DNA of 64,000 nt from Dryomyza anilis (Eukaryota > Arthropoda > Insecta > Diptera > Dryomyzidae): assembly GCA_951804985.1 (NCBI GenBank), contig OX638135.1, positions 37,255,024-37,319,023 on the forward strand, in the 5' to 3' direction. The notes under the pieces were generated by a model. It was not told the origin of the DNA, did no database searches, and worked only from the letters and a program-made list of their open reading frames with translations. Below, piece by piece: positions 38,794 to 50,339 of this stretch (position 1 is its first letter; every line of letters begins with the position of its first letter). The position numbers and the translations under genes are program-made.

Positions 38794-41700
38794 TTATTGA
38801 AGAATATCTTCAACTATTTTATAATTCCCCCCTGCCAATGTAGATATTCGATCTGGTAATATATATATTTTATCGTCCATATAATTGAGACTTATTTTAT
38901 TAACTATCTCAGTATAAAGTTGATGGGACCTACTTCTTATAATTCGCTGTTGACCATGAAATATTTTTCTCTCTCTTATACACTCTAGATAATCATTATA
39001 TGAAATTGAAATTTTTACAACCGAATTCTTAACTCCTTTAATCTTTTTAAAAACCTTATCGTCTGCCCCATCAATATCCTTTTCAACAATATATGCGTAT
39101 GCCTTGGCCTTTAATCCTGCAAAAAATTTCATTATAAGACCTGCGTTTTCGTCCTTCATTAAACCTAAAACTTTTTTGTTTTGTGGTGTTATTAAAAACT
39201 GATTATTTTCATTATAATCTGATGTATCAAATTGGACTGGATTTATTTTAATAATGTTATAAATATCATCCTTAGACGACAATATAAAACTATCTGTATC
39301 CATATAAATAACATCAATATTTTTACTTTTCTTTTTCAAGAAATAATAATAAAAATCGTACATCAACCATTTGGATAATTCGAGTACTGTTGTTCCCACA
39401 TAAATTGGTTTGTCATACAATATTTCTAAATTGACTAGTTCAACTCCAACCAGAGAGTCACTAAAAATGTCTATACTATGGAAATTAGTTTTAGCTATAA
39501 GTGCTCGAAAGCCTTCTGAATTTCTTCGATTATTATAATGTTAGTAACCTAACGTCTCTTCTTTTTTCAACATTTTCCATGGTTAAACCATGTTATATAC
39601 TTGTCTTATTCATGAAGATCGGCTATTAATTTAACTCCTTTTCCACCAATTGGTATTTTGTTTTCAGGACAAAATGGAAGACAATTATGCTCGTCATGAA
39701 TAGAATCTGGATATTCTAAATCAACCTCAAGAATATATCCAAATACACCATCAGTAGTAATAGTAGAAAAATCTAGAATATTAAACTCAGCCTGTTATAA
39801 AAATTTAAAATCTGAGATTGGAAGATTTTGCGACATTGCCCATCCATACAAATTATTAGCTATGCTAAATAATTATCTTCTTTATTTGTATCATATCCAG
39901 ATTTTAAATATTTGTTGTCGGCTTCAGATATCCTATGAGTACATTGAGTTAATCATCCTCTTACGCTAACTTTAAGAAAGTTATGAACATCAGGATCGTT
40001 TATAAGTTCTAGATCTGTTTTGGTATACTTAAGCATTGCATCCCAAGATAAAGAAGGGGCAGTTATATAATTTATTGGATCTAAATTATAAATATTTAAA
40101 CAAATGCTTCGAAAATTTTCAAATACATCAGCTAAAATAAGAACATCGCTTTCTAAATAAAGTAACATATAATCACGTAGTGTATTACATTTGAATGTTT
40201 TCCATACCTCATTGGCAAATATATAGTCTTCAACTGAACATTCTTGGTCATCTAACGAATTCTCTACTGGGAAGGGAAGCTTCTTTAAGAACATTGAAGT
40301 GATTTACATAATCATAGGGGAACACTCCTTTCCTCCTCATTAAATTAAATTTGTCAACATTTTTATATCCATTGTTTAAAATATTGAAATTATTACTATC
40401 CATATAACTAGATAATTTTTCTAAGCTAGAGTTTAAAAATCTATTTTAATCTATAAAATTTATATTATATTTAAATGTTTTACCCTCCATAACAGTTTTA
40501 GTGAGTGATATATATAATTCCTTATTGCAGGGAATTGCTTTTAAATTTCCACTCAATTTATTTAAATATAAATGGATATCATATCTAGATAGATTATGAA
40601 ATACCACTGGCAAAAAGAATATTTTATTTTAAAAATGTTCTTACATTTCTCGTGGATCGGCACCATGAAAACTCCTGAAAAATAATAAAAAGATTTGTAT
40701 CGATTGCTGTCGGTAAAGTTTTCCTCACAAGCACAACATTTTCCAGTGGTATATATTTGTTGATCATTCTGCGTTAGATTTTTATGGGGAGCTGGGGACA
40801 TCCAATATTTTCGATGAAGTTCATCTAATTTCTCCTCCATAGAATCAATGAATTCCTCAACACAATTTGCACCTATAACAATATAAGAAAAAATTTAAAA
40901 ACAAAATAAAAAATAATTATAAAAAATTACTATCAAAAGTAAATATTTCATCCAAATCAGAATTAAATGTGTGCTTCACATAGTATTTGATCGCACATGC
41001 TTCATGTTTTTGAACTTGGGTTGTTGATGATATTTTTTCATTTGGAATTGTATATTGAATTGGTGTTAGAATTGCTTCCATATCTGCATACAAAATTATA
41101 GGCGGTGATAATTTCTTGCTGTGGCTCCTGCTTTAGGATATCTTGCAGTAACTTTTCCGCATTCCTATTCATTATGTCTTTTTGAATCGACGAAATAGTG
41201 ATTCTGACAAAAATCACAATTGTGACTAGTAGTAAATTGTGATTTTACCAGTCTCTTTAAATCTTTTATTAGACAATAATGATTGCTGTATGAATTCAAA
41301 TTTATTACAGATAATAAATTCACATGGAATGCTCGAACTTCTGATGTTGGTCTAGATGGTTCTATAATTTTGCTAGTTTCCGTATGTGTTTTTTTATCTT
41401 TTATATCGTACACATTGACGCTGAACTGTGGATTATTTTTTTCAAATATTTTTAAATCTTTAAATGGTGTTGGAAACATCATTTTTGAAAAATTTAAATT
41501 AATTCCACGAAAACGAATTTTTTCGGATCTAATATCCAAATTCTATAATAATTGGGATTTGTCAACTTATAAAGATTTTTTGACTCCAAATTATCATATT
41601 TACAAGCTATTGCAGCCAGAATACTCCATTTGAAGCAAAATTCATCCATATTTTTTATATTGATTGTTGCAGCTTTAGAGTTAATATCTCTAGACAGAGG

Positions 41701-41910
41701 CGTATATATTCCTGATGGTATATGTTCTAATTTGCATATGGTTATTTCCACATATGTAAATTCTACGATTGCCCATCCACTGTCTATCTCTTGGAATTCA
41801 CTTGAAATTCTAGTTATTTCATTTATCAATTCTTCTAATGAAGAATTTATATCATCCAGATTATATATACAAACAAATCGGGTTCCCAAGTGTTTTTTTG
41901 TTAGTACCAT
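38794..41910 (-). pseudogene. PolB: Polinton protein-primed DNA polymerase B, main part
   Basis: Minus-strand pieces in several frames give the polymerase in order from 41910 down. They are: an N-terminal domain with FCFKWSILAAIA; a HYCLIKDLKRLVKSQ block with a C-x2-C finger; exonuclease motif I as ADMEAIL near 41080; an exonuclease-side CCACEENF block (40562-40840); YLESDVLILADVFENFR with exonuclease motif III and APSLSWDAMLKYT (39953-40294); a NNLYGWAM motif A region (near 39850); PIGGKGVKLIADLHE (near 39640); and motif C YMDTDS in the last frame (38794-39420). Several frameshifts and stops separate them. It would replicate the element from a protein primer. Its N-terminus lies beyond the fold-back insertion, at 54418-54960. 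Confidence 0.85.
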
Positions 41911-41918
41911 CTCGGTTT
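41911..41918. other. Left target-site duplication of fold-back element
   Basis: CTCGGTTT directly before the terminal ACTGGTGTG. The same eight bases follow the other end at 54410-54417. Confidence 0.9.
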
Positions 41919-41960
41919 ACTGGTGTGAAGATAGCCCACTTTTTTATCCCACTTTTTGGT

Positions 41961-42001
41961 GAATTCGCCGCATTTTTTTGTTGAACATTTTGAATTCGCC
42001 G
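41961..42001. promoter_or_regulatory. Subterminal GAATTCGCCG boxes, left end
   Basis: GAATTCGCCG occurs at 41961 and again from 41992. Matching inverted boxes lie at 54329-54339 and 54378-54388 near the right end. Short repeats just inside a transposon's termini are often transposase-binding sites; that role is inference here. Confidence 0.4.
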
Positions 42002-42172
42002 TAACGAAAAATGTCCAAAAATAGGTAGTTAAAGGCAAAATTAGCAATATAAATCAAAAATACCATAAATTTTATCATTTCATTAACACAAATAAACACC
42101 TTTTGAAGTGCCATATGAAAAAAATGCATTTTTGGAAACTTGAAATAATCGATTAAAATGAAAGACCCCATT

Positions 42173-44060
42173 GCAATTTTTGGATATGTTAAAGATTATG
42201 GTCCAATCTAACTTTTATTTCGAAAAATCGTACAAGCCCACAAAAAAATCAGGATGGGTCATGGTGAAAAATGCATTTAAATATGAGACATTTTTCAGAT
42301 TCAATATGGAAAAAATTCATTTCTTGAAACTTGAAAAAAACGCTTAAAACAAAAAACCCCATCGCAATTTTTGGATATGTTAAAGATTATGGTCCAATCT
42401 AACTTTTATTTCGAAAAATCGTACCAGCCCACAAAAAAATCAGGATAGGTCATGGTGAAAAATGCATTTAAATATGAGACATTTTTCAGATTCAATATGG
42501 AAAAAATTCATTTCTTGAAACTTGAAAAAAACGCTTAAAACAAAAAACCCCATCGCAATTTTTGGATATGTTAAAGGCTATGGTCCAATCTAACTTTTAT
42601 TTCGAAAAATCGTACCAGCCCACAAAAAAATCAGGATAGGTCATGGTGAAAAATGCATTTAAATATGAGACATTTTTCAGATTCAATATGGAAAAAATTC
42701 ATTTCTTGAAACTTGAAAAAAACGCTTAAAACAAAAAACCCCATCGCAATTTTTGGATATGGTAAAGATTATGGTCCAATCTAACTTTTATTTCGAAAAA
42801 TCGTACCAGCCCACAAAAAAATCAGGATAGGTCATGGTGAAAAATGCATTTAAATATGAGACATTTTTCAGATTCAATATGGAAAAAATTCATTTCTTGA
42901 AACTTGAAAAAAACGCTTAAAACAAAAAACCCCATCGCAATTTTTGGATATGTTAAAGATTATGGTTCAATCTAACTTTTATTTTGAAAAATCGTACCAG
43001 CCCACAAAAAAATCAGGATAGGTCATGGTGAAAAATGCATTTAAATATGAGACATTTTTCAGATTCAATATGGAAAAAATTCATTTCTTGAAACTTGAAA
43101 AAAACGCTTAAAACAAAAAACCCCATCGCAATTTTTGGATATGTTAAAGATTATGGTCCAATCTAACTTTTATTTTGAAAAATCGTACCAGCCCACAAAA
43201 AAATCAGGATAGGTCATGGTGAAAAATGCATTTAAATATGAGACATTTTTCAGATTCAATATGGAAAAAATTCATTTCTTGAAACTTGAAAAAAACGCTT
43301 AAAACAAAAAACCCCATCGCAATTTTTGGATATGTTAAAGATTATGGTCCAATCTAACTTTTATTTCGAAAAATCGTACCAGCCCACAAAAAAATCAGGA
43401 TAGGTCATGGTGAAAAATGCATTTATATATGAGACATTTTTCAGATTCAATATGGAAAAAATTCATTTCTTGAAACTTGAAAAAAACGCTTAAAACAAAA
43501 AACCCCATCGCAATTTTTGGATATGTTAAAGATTATGGTCCAATCTAACTTTTATTTCGAAAAATCGTACCAGCCCACAAAAAAATCAGGATAGGTCATG
43601 GTGAAAAATGCATTTAAATATGAGACATTTTTCAGATTCAATATGGAAAAAATGCATTTTTTAAAAATTTAAAAAAACGCTTAAAACAAAAAACCCCATC
43701 GCAATTTTTGGATATGTTAAAGCTTATGGTCCAATCTAACTTTTATTTCGAAAAATCGTACCATCCCACAAAAAATTCAGGATAGGTCATGGTAAAAAAT
43801 GCATTTAAATATAAGACATTTTTCAGATTCAATATGGAAAAAATTCATTTCTTGAAACTTGAAAAAAACGCTTAAAACAAAAAACCCCATCGCAATTTTT
43901 GGATATGTTAAAGCTTATGGTCCAATCTAATTTTTATTTCGAAAAATCGTACCAGCCCACAAAAAAATCAGGATAGGTCATGGTGGAAAGTGCATTCAAA
44001 TACCAGCCATTTTTCAGATTCCATAAGGAAAAAATGCATTAAAAAAAACGCTTGAAATGT
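42173..44060. repeat. Left fold-back arm: 191-bp tandem repeat, about 10 copies
   Basis: Landmark ATGGTGAAAA recurs at 42261, 42452, 42643 and 42834, an exact 191-bp step. Copies are near identical in the middle, and the last copies toward 44060 diverge. The right arm has the same repeat in reverse orientation. Confidence 0.95.
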
Positions 44061-44563
44061 AATCCCCATCGCAATTTTTGGGTATTTGAAAAAAAAAGCT
44101 AAACAAGCTTTTATTTTTAAAAATTTTACTAGCCCACTCTTAATATATAATAGGTCCATGATAAATATTAGTTAAAAAATTGTAATAACTATGTGCAAAA
44201 AATTATTAATTTACTGAAAAATTTAGACTTTATAGTTTTAGTTGTAATTTTATGACTTTTAATGACAATTGACCATTCAAAATTATTAATTTAGTTTATA
44301 CTATATATTTTTTTGATAATGATTTTTACAAATATGTTTTTACATATATGTATCAAAAATGTTAGCAAATGTCGCAACCATATATCCAAATCCTTTGTTA
44401 ATATCACAACCATAAAAATATAAGATAGGTGAGGATAAGTGTCAAATATTTTAGCAAATGTCGCAACCTTTTTTTTCCAAATCCGTTGTCAATATCACTC
44501 CCATAAAAATACGTTACATTTGTAAAACTTATATGATCGTGATCTAAGATGGCGCTATTGGCG

Positions 44564-44619
<56 letters not shown>
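44564..44619. repeat. (TA)n microsatellite
   Basis: TA run directly before the SINE, at the inner edge of the left fold-back arm. Confidence 0.93.
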
Positions 44620-44620
<1 letters not shown>

Positions 44621-44932
44621 CCGCGGTAGCTCAGTGGTTAGTGCGTTGGACTGCGAGCCGAAAGGTCCCCGGTTCAAGCCTAGACTGGGGCTAACAACAT
44701 CTTTTCATAGAAACATTTTTCTATACCGCGATACCTCTCGTCAGTAAATGGCAAACCTACGAGAGTAAAACCATTGCCTATGAAAAAGCTCTCACCCGCC
44801 GTTCGGATTCGGCAATAAACTATAGGTCCCACCACTTTGAGTACAAATATAACACGCACAGCTCAAAATGGTGAGAGAGCTCGGCCTAAGTTCATTTAGA
44901 GCTGTAGTGCCAAACTATTATTATTATTATTA
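44620..44932 (+). mobile_element. tRNA-derived SINE, copy 2
   Basis: Begins GCCGCGGTAGCTCAGTGG (A box), has CCCCGGTTCAAGCC (B box) and the same body of about 220 bp as copy 1, and ends in (ATT)n at 44918-44932. Because a (TA)n run abuts its 5' end, no clear target duplication can be read. It lies just beyond the truncated 3' end of the envelope relic. Confidence 0.9.
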
Positions 44933-45032
44933 AATACTTTGAACAGCCATGTATTTTTCAATATACATATTTTGTTCTTTAATTTGTTCAAATTGACATT
45001 TACTTGTATGTGACTGGTGTAGTGCAGATGCC

Positions 45033-46080
45033 TCACATGTTTTTATAACACATGAAACTATCTTCGGTGCTTTCTTTGCAGCTCAGTAATTCGACACGAC
45101 TTATTGGTAAGTAACTGTTCCGTCCAAGATTAAAAACTATAATATCAAATCTTAGTTTTGGCATTAGAAGAATATTATCTTGGTGAAACGGTATACCAAT
45201 AACACTGTATACAGTTGATTTTTCTGACTCTATTAATGGAATTTTAATATCAATCATTAATCGGTTTTCGATTATTATTCCTGTCACCGACACCAAGCGA
45301 AATATTTCAACAAGTTCTTTGTCTTGACCTGGAAATTTTAATTTGAATGGGAGTTTAGATTTAATATCTGTAATTTCATTCATCATTGTAGACGTTTTAA
45401 TTAAAGCAGAATACGACCCTTGATCTTTTAGATTCGTGATCAGTTTAATAATAGATATTTGAATATCATTACAGTGTTGGATCATCATATCCAACTGCTT
45501 TTCCAAAAGTGTAAACATAACCACATTCAATCGAAAAATGTGTGTATTTTGCCATGTTTGTTATTTCATCAGATAACCTTTTAAATTCTATTGTTGTTTT
45601 TTTAATATACTAACAGTAAAGTCTACTAATAATGTTTGACGTTTTGTCAAATGGTCGATATCATGTTGAATTTCCAGTAAATTTTTCATATCAACTTCTA
45701 TTTTTCTCCGATCATCATTATCCATAATTCCAAATAATATGGGATATAAAGATCCCTCAGAATTAAACAATGCTCTTTTTTGTCTGTTTTTCACGTGGAT
45801 ATTCCATTATTATTATTATTTAAAATTTCATATTTATTTTCCATTGATTCTAACATCATGCACTGATTAGAAAATGTATCAAATTTAAGACATTGTACTT
45901 TTAAAAGTTCTATGTATTTTGGAATTTATGACAACTCCATGAAATATGAATCGAGGTCGTAATACAGAACAAGTCTCCATGTCGATGTAATCACATTGCC
46001 AATCGGATCTAGATACACATATGTTGTATCTTCTAATTTAGTTATATTTATTTCGATAGTTTGTCCATTTTGGGGCATGC
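45033..46080 (-). pseudogene. Envelope fusion protein relic, baculovirus-F / errantivirus type
   Basis: Read from 46080 down, a surface-subunit segment begins with a short N-terminal stretch (GMPQNGQTIEIN, STWRLVLYYDL). It continues through a Cys-containing block (QCMML) to a furin-like site RQKR followed by a hydrophobic glycine-containing start (ALFNSEGSLYPILFG). A heptad-like helix and a transmembrane-subunit ectodomain with LPFKLKFP and EIFRLVSVTGII blocks follow, ending near 45033. The order and cleavage site are those of F-like class I fusion proteins of baculoviruses and errantiviruses. It is broken by at least two stops and frameshifts, and the C-terminal anchor is missing. No LTR, gag or pol accompanies it. 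It lies inside the fold-back core. Confidence 0.72.
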
Positions 46081-46277
46081 CGTAACTTACGATAAATATA
46101 ATTAATTACGGTAAATATAATTAAGTATAAATATAGTTGATTTATTCTTTTTTATATAATATTTTCTGAAAATAATTAAATAAAAAAAATAATTGTAATA
46201 ATGTGAATATAAATATACACGAATTTGTCTTTAATCGGAAAATTATAAAATTATATCATCAGTTCAATCTGTAAAAT

Positions 46278-46562
46278 TTACCTGTAGAAACAATTGCTGT
46301 CTATATAATATTTATGGAATTTAATATAAATATGTTTTTTTCTTTTATATTTCCATTTAAGTTCTTTTCGCTTCCCTAAAAATTTGAAGTGATATTTATT
46401 ACCGAAAATATCGAGAAATACTGATTTTCGACAATTTTGTCGAACTTCAAAATATTCGAAGTTATAACATCTTGCCATTTTGCTATTGCCACAGAAATAA
46501 ATTTGTTGGTTGTTACATTTGATTAATGTGTTGTCGTTGATAATAGCAAATGTTTCAACCAT
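46278..46562 (-). CDS. Hypothetical 94-residue open frame
   Basis: Uninterrupted frame starting MVETFAIINDNTLIKC, with six cysteines in the first two thirds and a Lys/Tyr-rich end. It lies upstream of the envelope relic on the same strand. I do not recognise it. A Cys-bearing ectodomain fragment related to the envelope is conceivable but unsupported. Confidence 0.2.
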   Translation of the reverse strand: MVETFAIINDNTLIKCNNQQIYFCGNSKMARCYNFEYFEVRQNCRKSVFLDIFGNKYHFKFLGKRKELKWKYKRKKHIYIKFHKYYIDSNCFYR

Positions 46563-46848
46563 TTCCTAAAATACATTATTTTATAGTTTCGTGATTTTTC
46601 ACTAGATGGTATTATTTGTTGAGTAAGTTAAAAATACTGATAAAAAACATTTAAAAAAATATTGAATTTATGTATTTATTTATATTAATATTAGGTGCAG
46701 TAAAGATTATTTTAAAAATATACAAAATTTTAAGAATTTATTTTATATATCGACGTTTTAAATAAAAAAACTAATCATAATGGATATAATTCGCAAAATG
46801 GCGGGAAAATTACGTCATATGGTTCGTTGTAGTCCATTGTGAATGTCA

Positions 46849-46856
46849 ATTTAAAA
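46849..46856. other. Left target-site duplication of hAT-like element
   Basis: ATTTAAAA before the terminal CAAGG; repeated at 49669-49676. Confidence 0.85.
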
Positions 46857-48072
46857 CAAGGATTGAAACCTAAACGAATAACGGTTTTGATTTCGGTTTT
46901 TTCCGAGTTTCGGTTTTGGTTACGGTTTCGGTTTTAAGTTTTTATAACGAAACGGTTTCGGATGATACTGGGGTAAAGTGGGAAACGTAATTTAAACAAT
47001 GTTTGTTGTTATTTTAGTAAAAATATTGTGTTATATGAATTATTTAATTGATTACGTCAAGAAAAAAATTATTTTAAAATTTCGTGACCACAAACCAATG
47101 AAAAGCAACATTTTGACTTCACTTGATATATGATCTGAATTTAAAAGAAGAAGAATATTGTACAATTTTCATCCATAAAAGCCAAAGAAATTAAATTTCA
47201 ACAATTCTGTGAACTACAATATATGTAAACTAGTGATGATCATTTGCAAGAGCAAGGCAAGAAATGTTAATCGTAATCTTTTAAATTTTAAATAAAGATC
47301 GAAGACAAATATCTTAAACCACATATTAATTATGAAAACGAATAGAATTTGAACACTAATTGTATTTAAGTTACTTATTTTCCATTTTTTCAATTTCTTC
47401 AACATTTTACTAACAAAAAAAATCCAATAACATAAAAATTTGAATTATATTTTAACAAGAATTAACAAATAAAAATAATTGTATAAAACAAGTGATGTTG
47501 ACAAGACAATTCAAAATCTCAAGGCCATAATAAAATGAACGAAAAGTCACCAAATACATTTTCAAAATGCTAAATATTTTTAACAAACATCTTTATGTAT
47601 CTGTCAATTTTTAATCGATGATCTCCATTTTTTTTACCACATGATAAGAAAATGTAAATCTATCAATTGATATTTCAACTTTAAAAATGCATCGATTACT
47701 TTTTATAATATTAATCAACAAACTCGAAAATTAAGTTTTTCATAAAAATGTATTTGATGACTTTTCGTTCTACAACGACGATATACAGTATACGATATAC
47801 ATATACAATAAATATAAGGAATATTTCGTATAAGCATATTTCTGTTTTCGTCACAGATTAAAAAAATCCGTATGGTACACGTACCGTATGTCAAGAGAAC
47901 TCAAATAATATCTTGCAGAGTAATATTTTTCTTTGCGAACACAAACTCAAAAGCTACAAAGCGAATTCTAACAGAAAGAAGAGAATATAACAATAACGAT
48001 TACGATTCGTATACACACACTTTCACAACGAAAACTCTTCGTTGCTTTCCTGTATCATCGCATGGCAACAAA

Positions 48073-48150
48073 TAGACGCATGACAACAGACAGACGTATG
48101 ACAACGGACAGACGCATGACAACAGACAGTCGCATGACAACGGACAGACG
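48073..48150. repeat. Short tandem repeat, about 19-bp unit
   Basis: About four copies of a GACGCATGACAACAGACAG-like unit with point variants, inside the hAT-like element. Stretches on either side are AT-rich without recognisable genes. Confidence 0.75.
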
Positions 48151-48660
48151 CACGGCACCACACTACATGTATGTATCTAGTACAGCTCTCTAGTTGGCAA
48201 CAACAACGAGTTCTCTTTGTGGTACAAAAAATTTCCCGCCAAAAATTCTATCAAAAGCTTGGATGCTGCTTTATTCGCATTTTTGTTGTTGTTGCACTTT
48301 CAAACGAATCAGCGGATTTGTGAAAAAAGAAAAACACAAAAAGCAATATATCAGCTAAATATATCACACTGTGAAAATGTTCATATATTATTTTTTATTA
48401 CTTCAGATTTTACAATAAACTAAAAAACTATATATAAAAGTAAAACAAAAATAATAATGTGCATAGCACAGTGCATATGCACAATCGATGTACGAACTTG
48501 CGTAGCGAAGAAAAGAGAAAAAAAACATTGTTTTGTCTATTTTATCTTTTGAAGCGACTTTTGAAGCACTTTTAAAGCTATTTACCGCTTCAAAAGTGCT
48601 TCACAGGCCTTATTTTTAAGATGCTTATATTCTTTAGAATTCGACATAAACAAAAAAAAA

Positions 48661-49150
48661 CCAGTTGGGAAGGTTAGATCACATTGGAAATTTTAAAGTA
48701 GGTGTAATTATGATAGTTAGGATTATCAAAATTATAGTCGGTCTAAGCCGACTATAAATACCCTACACATATGTGTGGTTACCATTCAATGTGATATATA
48801 GGTCACCAGGATATACGAATCCTGAAAATAACTAAAAACATTCAATCGCTGAAGAATTTCCATTTATTTAATACCCATATTTACATATGGGTAGGTGTAC
48901 CGAATTTTGATTTTTTTTTTTTTTTTGGTGAACCACAAGTCTTTTCGCCGGAAAACATTATTATCATGTATTTGAGCATGATGTCAATATATATTTGACC
49001 AAAAAAGTTTACCTAAGCACGTATACATAAAAATTGATCTTTATATGTACATTTTATATGAGGTATTTGAACATAAGTGGTCGGATCATAGGTCACAATG
49101 GACCGATCTCGCCAATTTTTTCGCACATACAGCGTAGGTATATTAGAAGA
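48661..49150 (+). mobile_element. DINE-1/mini-me-like repeat, copy 1
   Basis: Contains CCAGTTGGGAAGGTTAGATC at its start, a hairpin TATAGTCGGTCTAAGCCGACTATA-type palindrome (about 48736-48760), AATACCCTACACA and a GTGTACCGAATTT block. The same order is found inverted at 62497-63232. Such hairpin-bearing non-coding repeats are common in higher flies and are usually classed with Helitron-like DINE elements; that class assignment is by resemblance. Confidence 0.6.
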
Positions 49151-50339
49151 CTTATAAATGGTATTCTATTGAATAGATCCTTTAAAAGAATTTAAAAAAT
49201 ATTCAAATGAAATATATATTTTACTAATAAAATAAATAAAAAACCAATATTATTAAAATTTTAATCATTTTTTAACGTAAAAATTTTGCTTGGAGTTGCT
49301 GGGGTTTTGTTGTTAATTCGATTAATAAAACAAAAAACAAATTTTAGACCAAATACCGTTGTTTTGGAAATATTGGTTCTCAAAAAACAACATGTGAATT
49401 TTTGTACAACCAAAAATGTTTATTTTGGGAACTCCAAATTTTAATTAATGAAATTTTACTTAAGATCTTCTATATAAAATAATATATGTTTTTCTGGTTT
49501 TTTGTATACTTTTTTAAAAACCGTTTTAAACCGATATAAAACCGAAACCGTTTATATCGGTTTTGGATATCGGTTTATTTCTGATTTTCGTATAATGGTT
49601 TCGGTTACGGTTTTGGTTTTAAAAACGAAACGGTCTTAAACGGATATCGGTTACGGTTTCAATCCTTGATTTAAAATATTATTATTATTTTTATTATTAT
49701 TATTATAGAATTGCAGTAATTCTTGAATACAGTTATTGATAATGTATTTGCCATTTTAATTTTCCTTGAGTGCACTTTAACTATTACTGAGACAAATTAG
49801 TTTTTTTTTTTAATTAAAATGTGGTCATATAATATATTTTTTTAAATTTTGAATTAAAAGTGAAATTTCTAATGTTTATTATATTTTTAAATAACCAATA
49901 GTGCCATCTTAGATCACGATCATATAAGTTATACAAATGCAACGTATATTTTTTAATGGTTGTGATATTGACAACGGATTTGAAAAAACGGTTGCGACAT
50001 TTGCTAAAATATTTGACACTTATCCTCACCAATCTTATGGTTGTGATATTAACAAAGGATTTGAATATATGGTTGCGACATTTGCTAATATTTTTGACAC
50101 TTGTAAAAATATGTGCTATCAAAAATATATAGTATAAACTAAATTAATAATTTTGAATGGTCAATTGCCATTAAAAGTCATTAAATTACAACTAAAACTA
50201 TAATATCTAAATTTTTCATTAAATTAATAATTTTTTGCACAGAGTAATTACAATTTTTTAACTAATATTTATCATGGACCCATTAAATATTAAAAGTGGG
50301 CTAGTAAAATTTTTAAAAATAAAAGCTAGTTTAGCCTGT

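Larger units (their letters stand above)
46857..49668. mobile_element. hAT-like DNA transposon, non-autonomous (2.8 kb)
   Basis: The terminal inverted repeats are CAAGGATTGAAACC and GGTTTCAATCCTTG, flanked by an 8-bp duplication ATTTAAAA. Both subterminal regions are rich in CGGTTTCGGTTTT-type motifs (46880-46975 and 49515-49660, inverted), a pattern common in insect hAT elements. The CA-x-GG start and 8-bp duplication favour hAT. No transposase frame is present. The interior includes a 19-bp tandem repeat (48073-48150) and a nested DINE-like repeat (about 48661-49150). Confidence 0.75.

Noticed and set aside
41283..41962. Plus-strand frames at 41283-41633 and 41630-41962, and others opposite the Polinton genes (32868, 34007, 34273, 36235)
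   Set aside because: They are antisense to recognisable polymerase, capsid and other Polinton segments; the minus-strand reading has the motifs.
42173..44060. CRISPR-like array
   Set aside because: The whole 191-bp unit is repeated without unique spacers, and the context is an insect transposon.
44620..44693. A working tRNA gene at the SINE head (also 31033-31106 minus)
   Set aside because: The A and B boxes are good, but the sequence continues into a repeated SINE body with an (ATT)n tail and occurs twice with insertion hallmarks.
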